Of a stretch of 64,000 nucleotides of DNA, positions 58,290 through 64,000 are shown in pieces. Below the pieces are notes generated by a model. That model did no database searches. It was given only the letters and a program-made list of their open reading frames with translations, and had not been told where the DNA came from. The stretch lies in the NCBI GenBank assembly GCA_032164245.1, contig JAVMKO010000003.1, positions 45,882,890 to 45,946,889 on the forward strand. Reading direction: 5' to 3'. This stretch comes from Sternotherus odoratus. Lineage: Eukaryota; Chordata; Testudines; Kinosternidae. The stretch's first letter is position 1. Each line of letters begins with the position of its first letter. The position numbers and the translations under genes are program-made.

Positions 58290-59830
58290 CAAAGGAAAAT
58301 GGGAACTGGAATAAAATGCAACATGGTTTTACAGAGGATAAGATCAGGTTGGTTGATATGATTTTAAGAAAAAAAACTGATTTTTCAGACAGAGGAAATG
58401 CAGTAGATCTAATCTACTGGGTTTCAGTAAGGCATTAGATAAAAAGTTTCACATGAAAACTATTAGTGAACATGGATTAGATGAGGAGTAATATGAGAAT
58501 TGAAAGGTGGACAAAGCACTGGTGAGACCTCTTCTGGAATACTGTGTGCAACTCTGGTCTCCTATGTTTAAGACAGACCATTTCAAACTGGGACGGGTGC
58601 AGAGAAGGGTTACTAGGACGATGAGACAAATGGAAAACCTACCTCATGGAGTTTGGCTTTTTTAGTTTAACCAAAGACTGAGGGAAGATATGACTGTGCT
58701 CTATAAATACATCAGAGGGAGAGGAGTTATTTAATTGTCAGTGTGGACACACAAACAAATGGATATAAACTGTCCATCACAGGGCCGGCGACAGGGTGGT
58801 ACAATGGTTACAGCTGTACCGGACCCCGGACTTCAGGGGGGCCCCCTGAAGTCCGGGGCGGGTACTCAGCTGTACCCGTTGTCGCCGGGGCTGTGAGCGA
58901 GGCACGGCTCGGGCAGCCGCTGCCGCGCTCACCAGCCCCCTCCCCCGGCCCCCAGCAGCCTCCCCGCCGGCCATGCGGTGAAATTTCAGGTGAAATTGAC
59001 CAGGCAGCTGACCTGCTCGCTCAAGCAGTCCCGCGCCGGCTCCCCCCCCCCTCAGGCGGGCGGGGGGGGGGTCCGGTGGGGGGACTGTTCAGGTGGGCGG
59101 GGGGTGGGTCCACGGGGCTGCTGGGGTGTGGGGGGGAGCCGGCGCGGTCGGGTCAGCTGCCTGGTCAATTTCAGGTGAAATTGACCAGGCAGCTGACCCA
59201 ATCGCCCAAGCAGCCCCGCACCAGCTCCCCCCCCCGACTCGGGCTGGGGGGGTACGGCGGGGGGGGGCTGTTCAGGCGGGCGGGGGGGCGCGGGAGGCAG
59301 GAGACCGGCGGGGGGGGGGGCGCGCGGGAGGCAGGAGATCGGCCGGGGGGGGGCCGCGGGAGGCAGGAGATCGGCCGGGGGGGGGCCGCGGGAGATCGGC
59401 GGGGGGGGGGGGCCACGGGAGGCAGGAGACCGGCCGGGGGGGGGGGCCGCGGGAGATCGGCCGGAGGGGGGGGCCGCTGGAGGCAGGAGACCGGGGGGGG
59501 GGGGGCGCGGGCGGCGGGAGACTGGCCGGGGGCGGGGGGAGCGCGGGCGGCGGGAGATCGGCCGGGGGTGGGGCCGGGGGAGGGGCCGCGGGAGATCGGC
59601 CGGGGGCGGGGGGCCGTGGGCGGCGGGAGATCGCCCGGGGGGGCCCCGTACGGTCTGCCGTACGGGGCCCCAAAATTCCTGTCGCCGGCCCTGGTCCATC
59701 AACAAGTTTAGGCTGGAAATTAGAAAAAGGGTTTTTAACCATCAAAGTAATGAAATTCTGGAACATTGTTCCAAGGAGAGCAATGGGTACAAAAAAACCT
59801 AACTGGCTTCAAGACTGAGCAGATACATTT
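58290..59830 (+). mobile_element. CR1 LINE 3' end, split by a hAT
   Basis: 58290-58779 and 59694-59830 join as one CR1 tail: CTGGAATACTGTGTGCAACT, GTGCAGAGAAGGGTTACTAG, ACAAACAAATGGATATAAAC, CAACAAGTTTAGGCTGGAAA, CTAACTGGCTTCAAGACTGA. Coding remnants precede the tail, but no intact ORF2 frame remains. Confidence 0.85.
58780..59693 (+). mobile_element. GC-rich fold-back hAT inserted in CR1
   Basis: Termini CAGGGCCGGCGACAGG and CCTGTCGCCGGCCCTG. GTCCATCA flanks both sides (58772-58779, 59694-59701). It has the same left hairpin as the copy at 45276. Inside is a perfect palindrome with 22-bp arms around a GG spacer (59152-59197), then G-rich units. The 322-aa and 241-aa frames are composition artefacts. 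Confidence 0.93.
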
Positions 59831-60860
59831 TATAGAGCTGTTCTGACAGTATAATGCAGTCAATCCACTAATCCTCATGACGGACCATTACAGTAAAGAG
59901 TACAAGGTACCCCAAAGTAAACTTTTTTATGTCAGTTTCTTTTGACCTAAATCTGCAAATTCCATAGCACTTTTTCACTTCAAAATCTAGGAGACAAAAT
60001 GAACTCTTATGATCTGACCTGTTGCCATGCCTCTGATTACCACCTGTGATCCTCAGCCCAGACAGAAACATGTTTCTGTAAAAACATCAGGCTGGTCCAT
60101 AACTAAATGCTTGTACCTTGCAAAAATGTGTTGTGGCAAGGACCCTTCTCAGGCTCGCCAGCCTCAGGTGTTTTTTAGTCTTGGTGAGACAGGCTTGGGT
60201 ATAACAGTCCTCCTAGGATGCACAGGGGCAGTCTGTTCCTTCAGTTGGTCGGTTGATCTTGTGGGCTTGTTTTTCTTTCCTTAAGGGAGGAAATGCTACC
60301 TCCCCTGCTGCTGAGGCTCACTGTCTTGCTGCACCTAGCTTACGCTCCTTCTCTCTCTCTCTTCCCTTTCTTCTCCCAACAGGGGAGGATTTAAAAAGGT
60401 CTCAGGAAGCCCTTAGTTGGGATCAGGTGATCCTAATTGACCTCAGGTAACTTCCTCTTAGCTGATTCTAATTGATTCTCTGGTAACCCCGTCTCAGCTA
60501 AACCTGTTTGACCTGTAGTTACACCCCCCCCCCCCCGTTGATAGGGAGGAGGGTCTTTTAATCTTCTGGGACTATTTTCCACCCACCCCCCAATCTCCCT
60601 CACAGTAGTCTGTCCTGAGTTTATCTCAGTATGCACTTTTTCAAAGGTATGAAAATTATAACAACTCTCCAGAATTTCACTGGATCCCCACTGCCACACC
60701 TTATGTAGTCATTTCACCTGTGCAAAGTGGATGTGCAACATGCAAGTTGAGGATTCTGATTTGATAGTTTTTACGCTCAATTCTCACAGTGTAAGTGGCT
60801 GAACAATGTGCAAGGCACCATAATCTTTACTCTTACCCTGTGCTGATCCCCTCATCTTGT
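59831..60860. other. No gene; possible LTR-like fragment at 60130-60604
   Basis: 60130-60604 has a TTTAAAAAGG box near 60388 and ends TCCCTCACA, which suggests an LTR. No matching duplication was found, so this is weak. The rest is anonymous. Confidence 0.3.
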
Positions 60861-60970
60861 CCTTCAACTGTTAGCTCTTTGGGGCAGGGACCTTCTTTTT
60901 GTTATACACCTTTCCAGTCCCTGGCACAGTGGGGCTGGGACTTGCTAGCACTACCACAATACCAATAAGT
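60860..60970 (+). repeat. Amniote interspersed repeat tail
   Basis: GTTAGCTCTTTGGGGCAGGG, CCCTGGCACAGTGGGGCTGG and CTAGCACTACCACAATACCA belong to the family at 14640 and 49105. Confidence 0.55.
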
Positions 60971-61023
60971 AACAATAGGGAACCAGACCTTTGAATTTAT
61001 TGGTGCAAAAATGCAACATAATT

Positions 61024-61170
61024 ATAGTGATGTCCGATGGTTGGGGCATTCATCTGAGACATGAGAAAGCCGGTTCAAATCCCTTCTTCTCCTCAGACAG
61101 AGGGGGAACATTGAGCCAGGGTCTCCTACATTCTGGGTGAGTTTCCTAGCCACTAGGCTAAAGGTTAAGA
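61024..61170 (+). mobile_element. tRNA-derived SINE
   Basis: Box-A-like GATGGTTGGGGCATTCATCT (61033-61052) and box-B-like GGTTCAAATCC (61072-61082). The second half, GGGTCTCCTACATTCTGGGT then CCTAGCCACTAGGCTAAAGG, is roughly the inverse of the first. I recognise it as a turtle-type tRNA SINE from memory. It is not a functional tRNA. Confidence 0.65.
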
Positions 61171-61571
61171 AGATAACTCTAGTGCCACCATCTCTTCCTC
61201 CTCTCCTTCCCCATCACTCTATGGGCTGTTTTATGTCAAGTTCAGAGCACATGGCCACTTATCTTGCAAGAAATAGTTTGGACAAGAAACACAAAACATG
61301 GCTGTGGATACCATGTGGAGATAGAAACCTAAATCCAGCCTGGAAAGAGACACCTAACTCCCTGAAAGAGGTGGGGCTTAGGACAGACCTCTTTTCTCAG
61401 CATCTGCTATTAGTTAATTTATGTGGCTGGCCATTTAGCATGCTGGCTTTTGTGCATCCCATTCTAAGAGGTCTATCTCTCCCCCTTCTCCCCAATGCAT
61501 TGTATTGGGGGTGAGGGGGGTGTCTAGGCACTAACCCACGTGTTGTGTATCTTACTGGGTGACTAGGTGCC

Positions 61572-61835
61572 TAAGGGTTTGTCTACATGTGCTGCTATAG
61601 CATTTCAAAGCTGCTGCCCTGCTGTAGAACTTCAGTGTAGACACTGAGCTGTTCTCTCATCAGCATGTATAATCCACCTCCTTGAGAGATGGTAGCTAGG
61701 TCGATGAAAATTCTTCCGTTGATCTAGCACTGTCCATACAGGGACAGTGGTTGGTTTAACTGTGTCACTTGGGGATTTTTAATAACTGGGTCAATTAATT
61801 TTAAAGGCTGGTCTACACTAGAAAGTTAGGTTGTC
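61572..61835. mobile_element. MITE remnants (two partial copies)
   Basis: TAAGGGTTTGTCTACATGTG (61572) opens one copy that continues through AGATGGTAGCTAGGTCGATG. AAGGCTGGTCTACACTAGAA (61804) opens another that is truncated at once. Both use the GTCTACAC-type terminus. Confidence 0.55.
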
Positions 61836-61954
61836 AATGGTGAGCATTGCAATGCTTAAATCCCTTTGAAAATCCCAACCCAGGGAACTGGGTATTCTGG
61901 GGCCGTTCCACTCTGTAATTAAGAAAATATATAGTGGAACAAGGATTTTTTGCA

Positions 61955-62200
61955 CATCCCAGTGTATGCCCTAATCACTGGGCTGTAGTGTCACTCACTG
62001 CCCCTGCTCCCTCCCAGTCCAATTCATATTTATTCATACAAAGTGGAGCAATTTCAACAGGAGGGATTTCCCCTCCCTTCCACTCCCCAATATCTAATAC
62101 CCTGGTGTGGTTAGGGCACTCACCTGGGATGTGAGTCGGAGTCCTTGCTCCAACTCAGGCAGAGCAGAATTTGAACCTAGCTCTCCTTCATAGGGCTATA
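61955..62200 (+). mobile_element. tRNA-derived SINE, second copy
   Basis: GTGTATGCCCTAATCACTGG near 61962, then GGTGTGGTTAGGGCACTCAC at 62104 and AGAATTTGAACCTAGCTCTC at 62167. Same dimer-like inverse layout as 61024. Confidence 0.55.
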
Positions 62201-62415
62201 GGCTATAATGGAGTTAGTTGTGGAAGAGCTCTTACTCCAGTTTTTCACAAGAAAGGGCTGACCTGGCTTAGTGATCTAATTGCAGGAGATAAGTTTACAG
62301 CTGAGAAACCCATATTGAGGGAAGTGCCACCCTCCAGCCAGTCAATCAGGGACCTATAACTATCCCCATGCAAGACATGGGGAGCCTGCCTGCCTCTGAG
62401 GAAGGAATTTCACTA

Positions 62416-62552
62416 CCGTGTTTCCCCGAAAATAAGACAGTGTCTTATATTAATTTTTGCTCCCAAAATTACATTACATTATATTACAGCAAGAGGCAAA
62501 ACTGGAAGTACGTCTTATTTTCGGGGGATGTCTTACTTTCGGGGAAACAGGG
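62416..62552. mobile_element. MITE with CCGTGTTTCCCCGAAAATAA terminus
   Basis: Left CCGTGTTTCCCCGAAAATAA and right CTTACTTTCGGGGAAACAGGG are inverted repeats with TA on both sides. A second internal GTCTTATTTTCGGGGGATGT repeats the end. The element has no coding sequence and its superfamily is not certain. Confidence 0.75.
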
Positions 62553-63611
62553 TAGAACACAGGGCACCTAAGAGTTAAGCATTTTAAATGCTGAGCTTTG
62601 CATTTACATAAGCTCTTTTGTGAATCTAGCCCTAAGTCCCACTATATTTCACTTAGGGGCTTTTGAAAGTGTTACCCAAATGCTATAAGGGGTCTGGTAT
62701 ACAGAATTCTAGAATAATAAGAGTAGGCGTTGGGGTTGCAAAGAGACAAAACTAATAATTTATGTATTCATGAGCAATACATTCATTGTCTTTGAAGAAG
62801 GTATTAATTATATCAGCTACCACCCAATCACATCACCCCATTTTCTTTTGACAGTCACTCCTTTCTCCATGATTAGTCTCTCTGGGTCACAGGAGATGGG
62901 TTGATATCCAAGGCCAATAGAGAATCTTGGCAAGGAAATTCTATCCCCGTCCTCAAACACACACATCAGAGCTTGAAGAATGAAAGAAAGAGGGGACAAG
63001 GCAATCAATTCTGAGATATGAAGATTAAGACTGTCCTTAGTTAATCAATTATTCCTCACTGAAGACCTCATTCAATACTCTCAATGAAACTGACTAAAGA
63101 ACATACTAAAGTTAGACAATAACCAGATTGCTATGGTTATAGCAAGTCTACTAGCAAGGTTGTTGTTTGAGATCTGAAAGGAAATAATTTGGATACAAGG
63201 ATTCAATGGACTTCACAAGCAATGGCTGGCGGTGTAAGTCTTATCCCCATTTTTAGGTTCTTTATCTTACTGGAATGCATTGTCCAGATGGATACATTTT
63301 GAGGCCCAATAACAGTGCCTAAAATAAGCCGGAGAGTCACTTCCTGGAAGAAGATAGCAGTGATGACTGGACACGGCTACCAGGAGCTTCAGGGCTACTT
63401 TAAAATAGGATGTGAAAATGCCTAATTAAAACACATGGCACTTCAAAGCCTTTTCTATTACAGGGAAATTTTGCAATAATTTCACAGTAGTACTCAGACC
63501 ACTCCAGCTCCTCCAGTATACGCAACATTACAAATGTTGGCATTTCAAGCACTGTCATGTAAGTGTGCTCAGAGCAGGCCTAACTGATTCAGTGCTTTAA
63601 AGAATGCCCCT
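62553..63611. other. No gene recognised
   Basis: Anonymous AT-rich sequence with short frames only. Confidence 0.45.
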
Positions 63612-63736
63612 TAGGGTGACCAAATGTTCTGATTTCATAGAGACAGTCCTGATATTCGAGGCTGTGTCTTACATCAGGTGCCTAACACACTTCACACCCT
63701 TTCTTGAGGTTTCACACTTGCTGTCTGGTCGCCCTA
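63612..63736. mobile_element. MITE of the TAGGGTGAC family
   Basis: Termini TAGGGTGACCAAATG and GTCTGGTCGCCCTA. Flanking octamers ATGCCCCT and ATACCAGT match at 5 of 8. Relatives at 49838 and 24747. Confidence 0.75.
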
Positions 63737-64000
63737 ATACCAGTGTTAGGTAAAATAGCAAGTCCCTACTCACCTCTCCAGCACCCGAGATCGTGCGGAG
63801 TTGGTATAGGGCTCACAAGCTGTCAGAAACCACTTACACAGACATCAATTCATTGATCAATGGGCTCACACTATCCCTAGCTCAAAAGCTTCCAAGTAAG
63901 TGTGGCAATTTTATTAGGGGCAGGCATCAATATTTATACACAGAAGTAAACAAAGTGATTAATAGGTCATAATGGTCATGCATAATCAATCAAGATTCTA

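Noticed and set aside
58743..59818. 322- and 241-codon Gly/Arg-rich frames
   Set aside because: They start in a CR1 tail and read through the G-rich array of a hAT with defined 8-bp duplications. They are not genes.
60130..60604. A third solo LTR
   Set aside because: TG..CA-like ends and a TTTAAAA box are present, but no matching 4-6 bp duplication or second copy was found, so it is mentioned only as a weak possibility.
61024..61095. tRNA gene (box A and box B present)
   Set aside because: The stems do not fold as a tRNA, and the sequence continues into an inverse half repeated at 61955-62200. It is a SINE head.

Overview
The window is vertebrate nuclear DNA. It holds two intact multi-exon genes in a dense bed of transposable elements. 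The repeats point to a sauropsid, most likely a turtle: CR1 LINE tails, many hAT elements with 8-bp target duplications, PIF/Harbinger elements with a Myb/SANT partner gene, Penelope-like termini, CORE-SINEs and tRNA-type SINEs. The turtle call is inference from repeat content, not from a database match.

Layout. 1-1.5 kb: hAT and Harbinger debris. 1.8-12.4 kb, plus strand: MTO1, a mitochondrial tRNA wobble-uridine modification enzyme, starting in a CpG island. Twelve coding exons join in phase to 692 codons. 12.4-14.1 kb: probable MTO1 3' UTR and flank. 14-27 kb: mostly transposable elements, including a Penelope-like element with a GIY-YIG endonuclease frame, an old Harbinger, GC-rich minisatellites and a Tigger-like element filled with palindromic GC-rich units. 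27.56-27.74 kb, minus strand: an isolated, undamaged terminal exon that I recognise as MTFR1-like; no other exon of that gene was found. 30.8-35.4 kb, minus strand: EEF1A1, complete. It has a TATA box, a 5' TOP start, a 33-nt non-coding first exon and seven coding exons that join in phase to 462 codons. MTO1 and EEF1A1 lie tail to tail, as in mammals. 36-64 kb: no host gene recognised. This part holds a nearly intact 4.2-kb Harbinger, two solo ERV LTRs of one family, a GC-rich fold-back hAT family (four copies in the window), an inverted double-ended hAT, CR1 tails and SINEs.

The two genes are housekeeping: MTO1 supports mitochondrial translation through tRNA modification, and EEF1A1 delivers aminoacyl-tRNA to cytosolic ribosomes. 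The most unusual signals are the lone MTFR1-like exon, hammerhead-ribozyme-like folds in the Penelope-type termini (with five related insertions flanked by 11-13 bp duplications), and a hAT insertion whose empty site survives in a sister LTR 7 kb away.
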